A stretch of DNA of 36,496 nt from Spirochaetales bacterium (GCA_017470995.1 JAFUXI010000057.1:1-36496), one strand, 5' to 3'; counted from the stretch's first letter, positions 1-6,795 are shown. The notes: generated by a model not told the origin, from the sequence alone. Made by a program: numbers and translations.

Positions 1-26
1 AGAAGAAGGAAGAGAAGAAGAACTGA
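1..26 (+). CDS. rplQ: 3' end of upstream gene, probably ribosomal protein L17 (partial)
   Basis: Only the last seven codons and the TGA stop are in the window (KKEEKKN). They are identical to the end of a longer fragment at 6611-6730, whose reading N-R-L-G-D-A-A-E-M-A-I-L-E-L resembles the conserved C-terminus of bacterial L17 followed by a Lys/Glu-rich tail. By that identity this is the tail of the resident rplQ gene, the usual last gene of the large ribosomal protein operon, and the terminator right after it fits that position. The L17 assignment rests on the second copy, not on these few residues. Confidence 0.5.
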
Positions 27-63
27 GTTCCCGCTTCCTGAGAGAGCCCCCGGAAAGGGCAAG

Positions 64-91
64 CCGGAGTTGTAATGACTCCGGTTTTTTT
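64..91 (+). terminator. Intrinsic terminator after rplQ
   Basis: A 7-bp perfect stem (CCGGAGT with ACTCCGG, 64-70 and 78-84) with a 7-nt loop is followed by seven T. It would end the upstream ribosomal protein transcript. The in-frame ATG at 75 lies inside this hairpin, so it is not used here as a start for the HAD gene. Confidence 0.85.
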
Positions 92-96
92 ATACT
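70..96 (+). promoter_or_regulatory. Promoter of HAD gene, nested in the terminator
   Basis: A -10-like TATACT (91-96) begins in the terminator's T-run and sits 8 nt before the ATG at 105. A weak -35-like TTGTAA (70-75) lies in the hairpin loop with a short 15-bp spacer. No Shine-Dalgarno sequence lies between the -10 and the ATG, so a leaderless or near-leaderless transcript is predicted. The block is repeated unchanged at 6774-6800. Confidence 0.45.
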
Positions 97-104
97 CTAG
101 CACC

Positions 105-788
105 ATGAAGAAGTATTCCTTTCTGCTGTTCGATGCCGATAATACCCTTTTGGATTTCGACGAGAACGAGAGGGTTTCCATATACAATACATTCAGACAC
201 TTCGGTCTTCCCTGCGATGAAAGGACCCTGAAGCTCTACCATGACATCAATCTGATGTACTGGGATATGCTTGCACGCAAGGAGATCGAGCGCGAAGTGC
301 TTCTGATCAAACGCTTCGAGACCCTGTTCGAAAAGGTCGGCATCAAGACAGATGCCGTGGAAACGGAAGACTACTACCGCACACAGCTGGGGCAGGGCTG
401 TCAGCTGATTCCCGGAGCTCTTGATGTCTGCAGAAAGCTCAAATCCGGTTACAAGCTCTACGTAATCACCAACGGCGTGGCAAAGACCCAACACTCCAGG
501 CTTGAAGGCTCGGGCATTGCCTCTCTCATGGACGGAATCTTCATCTCTGACGAGATCGGCTACAATAAGCCGGACAGAAGGTTCTTCGATTATGTCCGGA
601 AGAGCATCCCGGGCTTTGAGAAAAGCAGGGCCCTGGTCATAGGCGACGGCCTTCTCAGCGACATCAAAGGCGGCAGAGACTATGGCCTTGATACCTGCTA
701 TCTGAACATCTACAACAGCCTCAACACCACTAAAAGCAGTCCGACTCTTGCGGCTCAGAGCATAACTGCGCTACTTGATTTACTTTGA
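105..788 (+). CDS. HAD-family hydrolase, YjjG-like nucleotidase (copy A)
   Basis: A 227-residue cytoplasmic HAD phosphatase, close to the usual YjjG/YfnB length. The nucleophile motif F-D-A-D-N-T (Asp10, Asp12) opens the protein, with motif II V-I-T-N-G, the motif III lysine in G-Y-N-K-P-D, and a motif IV G-D-G-L-L-S-D. YjjG-type enzymes dephosphorylate (non-canonical) pyrimidine nucleoside monophosphates; that substrate is inferred from family resemblance only. The start at 105 is chosen because translation there gives the canonical N-terminus and the upstream ATG is in a terminator hairpin. A paralogue with about two-thirds identical residues lies at 6809-7492. Motif IV has Gly where copy B has Ser (G-D-S). 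The downstream A/T-rich 200 bases carry the promoter of the next operon. Confidence 0.9.
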   Translation: MKKYSFLLFDADNTLLDFDENERVSIYNTFRHFGLPCDERTLKLYHDINLMYWDMLARKEIEREVLLIKRFETLFEKVGIKTDAVETEDYYRTQLGQGCQLIPGALDVCRKLKSGYKLYVITNGVAKTQHSRLEGSGIASLMDGIFISDEIGYNKPDRRFFDYVRKSIPGFEKSRALVIGDGLLSDIKGGRDYGLDTCYLNIYNSLNTTKSSPTLAAQSITALLDLL

Positions 789-871
789 ATAGCTGTTTTT
801 CAAACGCTATGAAAAATAAAGCATTTCTTTTCTGCATATAAGGAAAAGCTAAAATACATTAATCCGCCCGT

Positions 872-939
872 AAAAAATTTTTCATTTTTTTTAAAAAAAG
901 TTGGAAAAGTATTGACGGGGGGGGGTAATGTGCTACTCT
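872..939 (+). promoter_or_regulatory. Promoter of secreted-protein operon with poly-G spacer
   Basis: TTGACG (912-917) is followed after 16 bp by an extended -10, TGC-TACTCT (931-939). Nine consecutive G (917-925) form the 5' half of the spacer. An A/T-rich block at 872-900 (runs of A and T) is placed where an UP element would be. A Shine-Dalgarno GAGGAG (973-978) precedes the first ATG at 989. Because the G-run lies between -35 and -10, its length sets the spacer length. Confidence 0.65.
917..925 (+). repeat. Homopolymeric G tract (9 G)
   Basis: Nine G in a row, the longest G/C homopolymer I saw in the window. It is positioned between the predicted -35 and -10 hexamers. Tracts of this length are known slip sites in Treponema pallidum tpr promoters and in other pathogens. 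Confidence 0.95.
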
Positions 940-988
940 CCAACTAGGCATTGAAAAAACATACTAGAAAACGAGGAGAGAAAAAAAG

Positions 989-1651
989 ATGAAGAAAGTT
1001 TTCGCTATTATTGCCATTTTAGTCGTTTTGGTCGGTGCAGTGTTTGCAGATGCTCCGAGTACGGGTACTGCAAATCTTAAGGTTGTTACTCTGATCCAGG
1101 TAATTGAACCTATTTTTAAGCTTACAACCGCTGCTTCAGATTCGGGCGTTCTTGTAGGTACTCCTGCTACCGTTGCAACGATGGAAACCCCAACAACAAC
1201 GGATGGGGCGGCTAATGATGCATATCATGTAATCGCTGCTAACACACTGAGTTCTACTAAAGGAACCACGGAAGTAGAGTTTTATGTCGTCCAAACAAAT
1301 GATTGTAAGACATACAAGACTTATACATTCACTGCCTCGGCGGAGGATCTCGTAATGGTCAAGGCATATGACCACTCAGGAAGCCTGGTTGCTTATGGAG
1401 GAACACCAACAACTGACAACCATAGGGTTTTTGCAGTCGATCATACAACAGTTGAAACGTTTGACGATGCTGACACCCAGTTCTCTGCACTAAAAGATGA
1501 TTCATCTTCATCAGCATACCGGATTACATATACAGGAGATGAGGTTGCCTCCGGAACAGTTGCTTCTTTCACCTGCACATGGACTAATGATGTCGATGCA
1601 GTTCCCGGACAGTATGAGGCAAACATCAGACTGACAGTAACATCCAACTGA
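989..1651 (+). CDS. Secreted beta-rich protein, first gene of the island operon
   Basis: A 220-residue protein of no recognised family. A clear Sec signal peptide (residues 1-20, K-K then a hydrophobic core, ending V-F-A) is followed by a Thr/Ser/Asp-rich sequence with alternating hydrophobic residues, as in a beta-sandwich. An early motif I-E-P-I-F-K-L recurs as V-K-P-I-F-Q-L in the protein starting at 1980. The C-terminus P-G-Q-Y-x3-I-R-L-T-V recurs in weaker form in most other members of the operon and resembles the last strand of pilin-like and spore-coat-U-like domains. There is no lipobox and no membrane segment after the signal. It is the gene nearest the poly-G promoter and has a good SD 10 nt before the ATG. 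It is noticeably more A/T-rich than the housekeeping genes. Function unknown; a surface or periplasmic structural subunit is a guess. Confidence 0.8.
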   Translation: MKKVFAIIAILVVLVGAVFADAPSTGTANLKVVTLIQVIEPIFKLTTAASDSGVLVGTPATVATMETPTTTDGAANDAYHVIAANTLSSTKGTTEVEFYVVQTNDCKTYKTYTFTASAEDLVMVKAYDHSGSLVAYGGTPTTDNHRVFAVDHTTVETFDDADTQFSALKDDSSSSAYRITYTGDEVASGTVASFTCTWTNDVDAVPGQYEANIRLTVTSN

Positions 1652-1676
1652 TAATACGCAAAGGTTGACTGAGTTT

Positions 1677-1979
1677 ATGAGCCGTCAGAAATGGTGGCTC
1701 AATTCGGATAAGGTCATTTCAGAGGTATTTCGGATGGAAATAGAAGAGATGTTTGAGCAGGTGAAGACTGAGGTCGCAACGCTCAGGCGGCTCTCATTCC
1801 GGGATGGTTTTATAGTCCGGGATCTGTTTCCACTGGGATTATGGTACAGCCATCCCCAGGACATCCGGACCCGTCTTGGAGCCATGGTGTTCAACTGGGT
1901 GGATAGCGAAGCTTGTTCCTACATGGTTCCGGCAGGAAAAACTGATAAGAATCAGGAAATATACAGGATTGTCGGTTAA
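1677..1979 (+). CDS. Small cytoplasmic protein, DUF1413-like
   Basis: 100 residues from ATG 1677; a TTG start at 1665 would add four. No signal peptide, unlike both neighbours. The C-terminal half (F-I-V-R-D-L-F, L-W, R-x-R-L-G-A-M-V-F-N-W-V, G-K-T-D-K-N-Q-E-I-Y) resembles the DUF1413 pattern of small proteins of unknown function found across bacteria. That resemblance is from memory of the pattern, not a search. The N-terminal half is helical and charged. Its TAA stop abuts the ATG of the next gene with no gap, so the two are probably translationally coupled. The start is uncertain because the only SD-like AAGG (1661-1664) is 12 nt from ATG 1677. Confidence 0.6.
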   Translation: MSRQKWWLNSDKVISEVFRMEIEEMFEQVKTEVATLRRLSFRDGFIVRDLFPLGLWYSHPQDIRTRLGAMVFNWVDSEACSYMVPAGKTDKNQEIYRIVG

Positions 1980-2573
1980 ATGAAGAAGGTATTGTTCATT
2001 CTGTTTCTTACATTCCTAATTATGCCTTTGGCGTTTGCTGATTCTCCTGTAGAAGTCCATAGGATAACCATCAAGGCAACTGTTCTGCCGGTAAAGCCCA
2101 TCTTCCAGCTCGGGTTCACCAGCGGAATGCTGGATCCGGATTCAATGACCGTGGTCACAGCAAAAGAGCAGGGAACCGATCAGGAATCGACCAGGCCGCC
2201 CATCGTGTTTGTCCCGGACATCAAGCTCAATGACCTGAATCTTCTTTTTACCGCAAGACTTGCCAATGAGGCCAAGTGTTACGGTAATTACACTCTTACA
2301 TTCGAAGCTGGAAACTTCGAGGTACAGAGAAACGGTGTAAGCGGGGTACTTTCTCCGTCCAGCCAGGATCTGAAGGTCTCCGAGGACTTCATGTCCCGCG
2401 GTGGGGTGGAGACCGAGCTTATCCAGGCCAACAGCATGCAGATAAGCTTCAACGGCAGCAGATGCACAGCAGGTGAGCTTGCGACATTCGAGGTAGTGTA
2501 TCTGGCTGATTCGGAGCTGGACCCCGCCACATATTATACGGATATATCGTTGGAAGTTTCCTCGAATTTCTAA
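1980..2573 (+). CDS. Secreted beta-rich protein, second member
   Basis: 197 residues with a signal peptide (residues 1-20, ending L-A-F-A before D-S-P). The mature N-terminus I-T-I-K-A-T-V-L-P-V-K-P-I-F-Q-L-G-F matches the corresponding region of the protein at 989. The C-terminal D-P-A-T-Y-Y-T-D-I-S-L-E-V is a variant of the shared P-G-x-Y-x3-I motif. It has two Cys. No family recognised. It starts directly after the stop of the preceding small gene without its own strong SD. It is followed by a stem-loop that could attenuate the downstream part of the operon. Confidence 0.78.
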   Translation: MKKVLFILFLTFLIMPLAFADSPVEVHRITIKATVLPVKPIFQLGFTSGMLDPDSMTVVTAKEQGTDQESTRPPIVFVPDIKLNDLNLLFTARLANEAKCYGNYTLTFEAGNFEVQRNGVSGVLSPSSQDLKVSEDFMSRGGVETELIQANSMQISFNGSRCTAGELATFEVVYLADSELDPATYYTDISLEVSSNF

Positions 2574-2594
2574 TGAGATATGTTTTAGCCCAAG

Positions 2595-2623
2595 GGCAGG
2601 CTGAGGTTTGACCTTGGCCTGCC
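2595..2623 (+). terminator. Stem-loop inside operon, possible attenuator
   Basis: GGCAGGC (2595-2601) pairs perfectly with GCCTGCC (2617-2623), and an inner AGGT/ACCT pair extends the hairpin. Only a weak, interrupted T-stretch (GTCTTTGTTCT) follows, so it is at best a leaky terminator. It separates the first three genes from the leucine-rich repeat gene. Confidence 0.45.
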
Positions 2624-2645
2624 GTCTTTGTTCTAGCAGGAAAAG

Positions 2646-3371
2646 ATGACGCAGACCGAACTTATCAGACTTGGAATCATAGGCGGACTCAATGGCAGCT
2701 TCGGCGTGACAGAAGATGGCTTTCTGTCTGCAAGCCGGATTGAATCTGTTCCGAATCTGGTATACATACCTTCCGAGTTTGACGGGAAGAAGATTCTCGG
2801 AATAGATGAGAGAGGGTTTCTGGACTGTCCGGATCTTGCCATTGTGTCCATTGAAGAAGGCATAGAGGAGATAAGGACCGGAGCATTCGAAAACTGCGTC
2901 AGGCTTGCCGTAGTCAAGCTACCCAAGAGTCTTCTCTTTCTGGGGGACTACGCTTTCAGTTCGTGTCCCAAGCTTGTGATGATCACTATTCCCGACAATG
3001 TAGGTTCCATAGAGGATGCCACATTCATGGGTTGCGTTTCCCTCAGAAAGGTTATCACACCTAAGAACCTGAGAAAGATAGGTCCCAATGCGTTCAGAGG
3101 CTGCAGTGTGCTTGAAGCGGTAAAAATCGGGGACACGGTCGAGAGCATAGGCGAGTATGCCTTCCTCGGCTGCAGGAGTCTCATAACACTGGAGATTCCT
3201 AAATCTGTTGATCACATAGGAAGCAAGGCCTTCTTCGGCTGCAGCGGATTGAGAAACATCTTCTACGGCGGTACATGCTCCCAATGGCGCAGGATCGCAG
3301 GTTCGAACGCAGAAGCCGGAATTCCCGAAGGTTGCATCGTAAGATGCAGCAACGGCAACGTGGGGGTCTGA
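2646..3371 (+). CDS. BspA-type leucine-rich repeat protein
   Basis: 241 residues with about six tandem units of roughly 23 residues of the form A-F-x2-C-x2-L-x3-x-I-P-x2-V-x2-I-G, from about residue 55 to 210. This is the LRR_5/BspA class common in Treponema surface proteins. Unlike typical BspA proteins it has no signal peptide or lipobox: it begins M-T-Q-T-E-L-I-R-L-G-I-I-G-G. Either it acts in the cytoplasm, or a separate N-terminal export part has been lost. AGGA about 5 nt before the ATG supports the start. It lies inside the secreted-protein operon with only 2 nt before the next gene, so co-expression is likely. A binding or scaffold role is inferred from the fold only. Confidence 0.85.
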   Translation: MTQTELIRLGIIGGLNGSFGVTEDGFLSASRIESVPNLVYIPSEFDGKKILGIDERGFLDCPDLAIVSIEEGIEEIRTGAFENCVRLAVVKLPKSLLFLGDYAFSSCPKLVMITIPDNVGSIEDATFMGCVSLRKVITPKNLRKIGPNAFRGCSVLEAVKIGDTVESIGEYAFLGCRSLITLEIPKSVDHIGSKAFFGCSGLRNIFYGGTCSQWRRIAGSNAEAGIPEGCIVRCSNGNVGV

Positions 3372-3373
3372 GA

Positions 3374-3922
3374 ATGAAGCACATTGTCCTTCTTCTGGCT
3401 TTATTGATCCTCATTCTCCCCTGTGCATTCGCCGACACGATGGATTTCAGCATCAAATGGATATTGGACAACACCGAAGTCACCACGCTGGAGGTTCTTG
3501 ATTATTACGGCGGGGATACTTTGAACAAGGTAGACGGATATGTTGATGCCGAGATTACTATCACACCCACGACCAGCACGCAGTACAACCATGTCTGCCA
3601 GGTCCGCTATACCACCAACAAGAGAGGCTTGAGCTACATAGATTTCACTGCGACTCCGATGACGGAGACTGCATCTCCGCAGACGCTTCAGTTCGGCTAC
3701 AGGCTGGTTATGGCTTACAATGGAGCAGAATATGTTCTTGATGTCATCTCCGGAGGTGACAACACAAAGAGAGTGCCTTTTGACCTTGTCTCAGTCGGAA
3801 GCTACACATTCATCATTCAGGTGGATGCCGTTCTTACAGAACTGGGCTCAATGCCTATCAATCCTGACGGGACATCAAAGGAATACCAGAGCGTGATAAC
3901 CATAGCGAGGTACACAGAATGA
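3374..3922 (+). CDS. Secreted beta-rich protein, third member
   Basis: 182 residues with a signal peptide (residues 1-20, ending C-A-F-A before D-T-M-D). The mature part is rich in beta-type alternation, with T-P-T-T-S-T and Y-T-T-N motifs and one Cys. The C-terminus E-Y-Q-S-V-I-T-I-A-R fits the operon's Y-x-S-x-V-x-I pattern without the Pro-Gly. ATG 3374 is preferred over upstream in-frame starts because it opens the signal peptide and has GGGGG 7 nt upstream. It overlaps the next gene by ATGA (3919-3922). No family recognised. Confidence 0.8.
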   Translation: MKHIVLLLALLILILPCAFADTMDFSIKWILDNTEVTTLEVLDYYGGDTLNKVDGYVDAEITITPTTSTQYNHVCQVRYTTNKRGLSYIDFTATPMTETASPQTLQFGYRLVMAYNGAEYVLDVISGGDNTKRVPFDLVSVGSYTFIIQVDAVLTELGSMPINPDGTSKEYQSVITIARYTE

Positions 3923-4581
3923 GAAAAACCGGTATGCTGATTTCCATTCTGTTTCTTTTCCTCGCTCCGGCACTTGTCTTTGCATACGACTGCAGCACCA
4001 CGAGCCACAATTTCGAAATCAAGGGCTTCTACAGGGACAGCACGCCGGTGACACAATCCCTGATTCTGGAAATATTCTCAAAGGATACTGCAACCAGGGT
4101 CTACCACTCAGGAGATGTGACCATCGACGACAGAAGCAGCGTGACCGTGACATCGGAGACCACTGTTTTCAGCTGGCGTCTGACAGGAGTAGACATTACA
4201 ACCGGTTTCCGGGTCACGTTCAGCATCACGCCACTTCAGGCATATCAGAGCGGAATGTACTTCATTCCGAAACACACGTACAAGATGTACAGGAAAACAG
4301 GAGAGACGGCAGGAATTCCTGAATATGTAACGACCTCGTATACATTCTCCACAAAAAGGGAAGGCAGCTTTCCTTATACCGGATACAGGTCGGGCAGTTC
4401 CGGCACCACCGTAATCACCGCAGGTTTTTCCTATACGTTCACCAATACAACAGGAAGTCCGGTCAACCATAGCGAGGAAGGCTATTTCACCTTGCAGGTG
4501 GCCGAGGATGGATATGACACCGAGAGTGCAGTCAATTTCACATATGTGAGCTATGTAACAGTGGGGTTTGAGACATTATGA
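3919..4581 (+). CDS. Secreted beta-rich protein, fourth member
   Basis: 220 residues with a signal peptide (residues 1-22, ending L-V-F-A before Y-D-C). The mature protein is Thr/Ser/Tyr-rich, with a probable beta-sandwich pattern and a C-terminal Y-V-S-Y-V-T-V-G-F strand in the position of the family motif. The sole Cys is next to the new N-terminus (C-S-T-T-S), but the preceding residues do not form a lipobox. The gene overlaps both neighbours by 4 bp (ATGA), so its translation is coupled. No family recognised. Confidence 0.8.
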   Translation: MRKTGMLISILFLFLAPALVFAYDCSTTSHNFEIKGFYRDSTPVTQSLILEIFSKDTATRVYHSGDVTIDDRSSVTVTSETTVFSWRLTGVDITTGFRVTFSITPLQAYQSGMYFIPKHTYKMYRKTGETAGIPEYVTTSYTFSTKREGSFPYTGYRSGSSGTTVITAGFSYTFTNTTGSPVNHSEEGYFTLQVAEDGYDTESAVNFTYVSYVTVGFETL

Positions 4582-5171
4582 GAAGGAAAGTATTGATTGT
4601 TTCACTTTTCCTGCTGGTTCTCCCGGCGTTCCTCATCGCAGAAACCGAACTTGAATACCATGAACAGGTCATCGCAGGCTACATAGGTGAATATTTGGAC
4701 TGGGGAGTAACTGCATTCAGGTATGCCGATTCCGAAGGTGGAAAAGGTTTGAATCTGGACATAAACGAAGTGAGCAACAGCATAAGGTATCAGATTGCAC
4801 CGACACAGACACCGAAAAGCGAGCCCGGCCTGAACATAGGCTCCTTCCACTTTTTCTCGTCGATTTCCAATTACAGCCTCCGGATCACTCCGGGCTATCT
4901 GGTGAATACAGATGATCCTTCGGTAAGGGTTCCATACGAGCTGATTGTGCGGTTTCTGGGAAATTTCAACAACGAAGATAATGAATTGGGCTATAGGTTC
5001 GGAATACTTGCGGCATGCTCAGGAGAATATATAGACATTGTATGGGACAGTGTTATCGGAGGTGCGGTGATGGTTGAGAATGCCGGAATCTATTTCAGGC
5101 TCTCGGAAGAAGTCACCGTCCCCGGATTGTACAGTTCCACCGTCGTGTTTGAGTTGAGGACAGATACATGA
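4578..5171 (+). CDS. Secreted beta-rich protein, fifth member
   Basis: 197 residues with a signal peptide (residues 1-21, ending L-I-A before E-T-E-L). It contains S-L-R-I-T-P-G-Y-L mid-protein and ends V-P-G-L-Y-S-S-T-V-V-F-E-L, one of the clearest copies of the shared C-terminal P-G-x-Y-x3-V motif. It overlaps the genes on both sides by ATGA. There is no catalytic motif, so a structural or adhesive role is more plausible than an enzymatic one. This is inference. Confidence 0.8.
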   Translation: MRRKVLIVSLFLLVLPAFLIAETELEYHEQVIAGYIGEYLDWGVTAFRYADSEGGKGLNLDINEVSNSIRYQIAPTQTPKSEPGLNIGSFHFFSSISNYSLRITPGYLVNTDDPSVRVPYELIVRFLGNFNNEDNELGYRFGILAACSGEYIDIVWDSVIGGAVMVENAGIYFRLSEEVTVPGLYSSTVVFELRTDT

Positions 5172-6412
5172 AGAAGGGGTTGTCAATCTGCATAATCATC
5201 ATTCTGTTCTCGACAATGCTCTTTGCGGCCGAAAGAGTCTGGTACATGGACAGCGACAAATTCTCGAACAGGATAAACCTCGCGAACACGTTTTATCTTC
5301 CAACATACGCGCTGGCTTATTCACAGAACGAGAGTCTCGGATCAGCGGAAAAGGGAACATACAGTATAATCAATACAGTGGGAAATTTCGGTGTGTATGA
5401 GTGTGATCATAGAATCGAGTTCTTCATCGAAACGGATGGCCGGTTCGTCTCCCAGAGCGACAACACCAAGTACAGGGAGTTCTACATAGCATTAAGGCCC
5501 AGGGTTCAGTACAACAACGCCGACAACAACTACAATCTCGGTTCCAATGGAATAGATATTAATACTGCGGACAGACTTCCCAACACTAAAACCAACGGTG
5601 GAGTCCTGAACTATATAGCTCCTGCAGTGCCTGCCGGAGGAAGCTATATAAGGGTTGATCCGACAGGGACCATGAAGACAGTAACCAGATTCCACTCGGA
5701 TCTTGTCCTGTGCATGGACGAGCTGACAGCTCAGGATCGACAGCACCTTGCCGAGACCGATGACTATGTGGGAGGGATTACACTGGGATGGAGATGTGCC
5801 GAGGATAATTGTACGAATCCGAAGCATAAAGGATCTTTCCGTGTAATTCTCCTTGGGTATTTCGGAACCGATGCCCCCAATGCCAGCCATGTAACCATGT
5901 TCGTCAATCCGGATCCCGGATCCACCAGCCTCAATATTTCCGATATTGTCAGAACCAAGGGCGGAGAGGCAACCGTGGCCGAGCTGAAGATCTATGCGAC
6001 TTCCACAAAATCCACCAAATGGAGCGAAAAGCTATTCACGTTCCTCTCTGCAAGTCAGTCGTATACTGATGATACAAAGAGTTTTGTCCTGACCAACAAC
6101 AGAAACGGAAAGACCATCGGGTATTCGGTCTCCGTGTACGACGATAAAGGAGCTCTGGTAAAAACATTCACCGGAAACACCAAATACACCGGAAAAATGA
6201 GTAACTGCATAGACCTGACGCCATACCAGAAAAACATTCCCAACAGAGAGGGCACCGCCGCTTATTCGGTTGTGTTCGAGGGCACCGTGAAAATAAAACT
6301 GAATCTGACTGCAGCACAGCTCGATGCCGACAATCCAACCCCTTTGGATTATCCTGGGATGTACACATCCAATATCTACTATCATATCGTGACCAACGGG
6401 AATACGATTTGA
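5168..6412 (+). CDS. Secreted beta-rich protein, largest member (possible tip protein)
   Basis: 414 residues with a signal peptide (residues 1-20, ending M-L-F-A). It is twice the length of the other members and likely has two domains: residues about 21-260 with many Asn/Asp/Tyr, including a C-x-E-D-N-C-T-N segment, and a C-terminal domain ending Y-P-G-M-Y-T-S-N-I-Y-Y-H-I-V, the family motif. If the operon builds a fibre, a long two-domain member at the end of the gene order is where a tip adhesin would be expected; that is speculation. It is coupled to the preceding gene by ATGA. Nothing resembling an intrinsic terminator follows. Confidence 0.78.
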   Translation: MKKGLSICIIIILFSTMLFAAERVWYMDSDKFSNRINLANTFYLPTYALAYSQNESLGSAEKGTYSIINTVGNFGVYECDHRIEFFIETDGRFVSQSDNTKYREFYIALRPRVQYNNADNNYNLGSNGIDINTADRLPNTKTNGGVLNYIAPAVPAGGSYIRVDPTGTMKTVTRFHSDLVLCMDELTAQDRQHLAETDDYVGGITLGWRCAEDNCTNPKHKGSFRVILLGYFGTDAPNASHVTMFVNPDPGSTSLNISDIVRTKGGEATVAELKIYATSTKSTKWSEKLFTFLSASQSYTDDTKSFVLTNNRNGKTIGYSVSVYDDKGALVKTFTGNTKYTGKMSNCIDLTPYQKNIPNREGTAAYSVVFEGTVKIKLNLTAAQLDADNPTPLDYPGMYTSNIYYHIVTNGNTI

Positions 6413-6452
6413 TGCTGTTTTAGCTCTTCGGTAAATGCGGAGGAATGGGGAA

Positions 6453-6665
6453 ATGAAGAAGGTGGTCTATCGCGTGAACAACTGTCTTTCCTCTAGGGTA
6501 AAAAGAAAGCTGATCCTGTTCCTTTTGCAGATGATAGTTGTGTTTTCCCTGTTTTCCACAACCGCTACCGTACAGTTCGAATACTGGATAAAGAAGGAAT
6601 ACGCTTCTCCGTCAAGACAGCTAACCGCCTTGGAGATGCTGCCGAGATGGCAATCCTTGAGCTGA
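6453..6665 (+). pseudogene. Truncated seventh secreted-protein gene
   Basis: From ATG 6453 (GGGGA just upstream; an in-frame ATG at 6435 is less likely) it encodes a basic N-terminus, a long hydrophobic signal core (L-I-L-F-L-L-Q-M-I-V-V-F-S-L-F-S) and about 20 residues of a mature protein (V-Q-F-E-Y-W-I-K-K-E-Y-A-S-P). It then runs out of frame into an rplQ 3' fragment and stops after 70 residues. The fusion point lies at about 6605-6615. It looks like the start of another island member cut by the rearrangement that created the right-hand repeat. Confidence 0.7.
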
Positions 6666-6730
6666 CAAAGAAGACTGAGAAGCCTGAGAAGAAAGCCAAG
6701 GACAAGAAGAAGGAAGAGAAGAAGAACTGA
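6611..6730 (+). pseudogene. rplQ: 3' fragment of ribosomal protein L17 gene
   Basis: In the frame ending at TGA 6728-6730 the DNA reads V-K-T-A-N-R-L-G-D-A-A-E-M-A-I-L-E-L followed by T-K-K-T-E-K-P-E and a Lys/Glu tail. The R-x-G-D-A-A-x-M-A-x2-E-L core matches the conserved end of bacterial L17. There is no start codon or upstream L17 sequence; the frame upstream belongs to the truncated secreted gene. Its last 26 bases equal window positions 1-26, the presumed tail of the intact gene. Confidence 0.65.
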
Positions 6731-6767
6731 GTTCCCGCTTCCTGAGAGAGCCCCCGGAAAGGGCAAG

Positions 6768-6795
6768 CCGGAGTTGTAATGACTCCGGTTTTTTT
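6768..6795 (+). terminator. Intrinsic terminator, second copy
   Basis: The same 7-bp stem, 7-nt loop and seven T as at 64-91. Here it would stop transcripts coming from the island operon and the rplQ fragment. Confidence 0.85.

Larger units (their letters stand above)
1..139 (+). repeat. Direct repeat, left copy (identical to 6705-6843)
   Basis: All 139 bases match 6705-6843 at an offset of exactly 6704; the first mismatch is at 140 (T versus C at 6844). The repeat covers the last rplQ codons, the terminator, the promoter and the first 35 bases of the HAD gene. Identity may continue to the left of the window. Downstream, the two HAD genes are clearly diverged at many codons, so this perfect block is out of step with its surroundings and suggests recent recombination or gene conversion. 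Confidence 0.97.

Noticed and set aside
75-104. ATG 75 (and 6779) as start of the HAD genes
   Set aside because: It lies in the terminator hairpin and T-run; translation from 105 (6809) gives the canonical HAD N-terminus.
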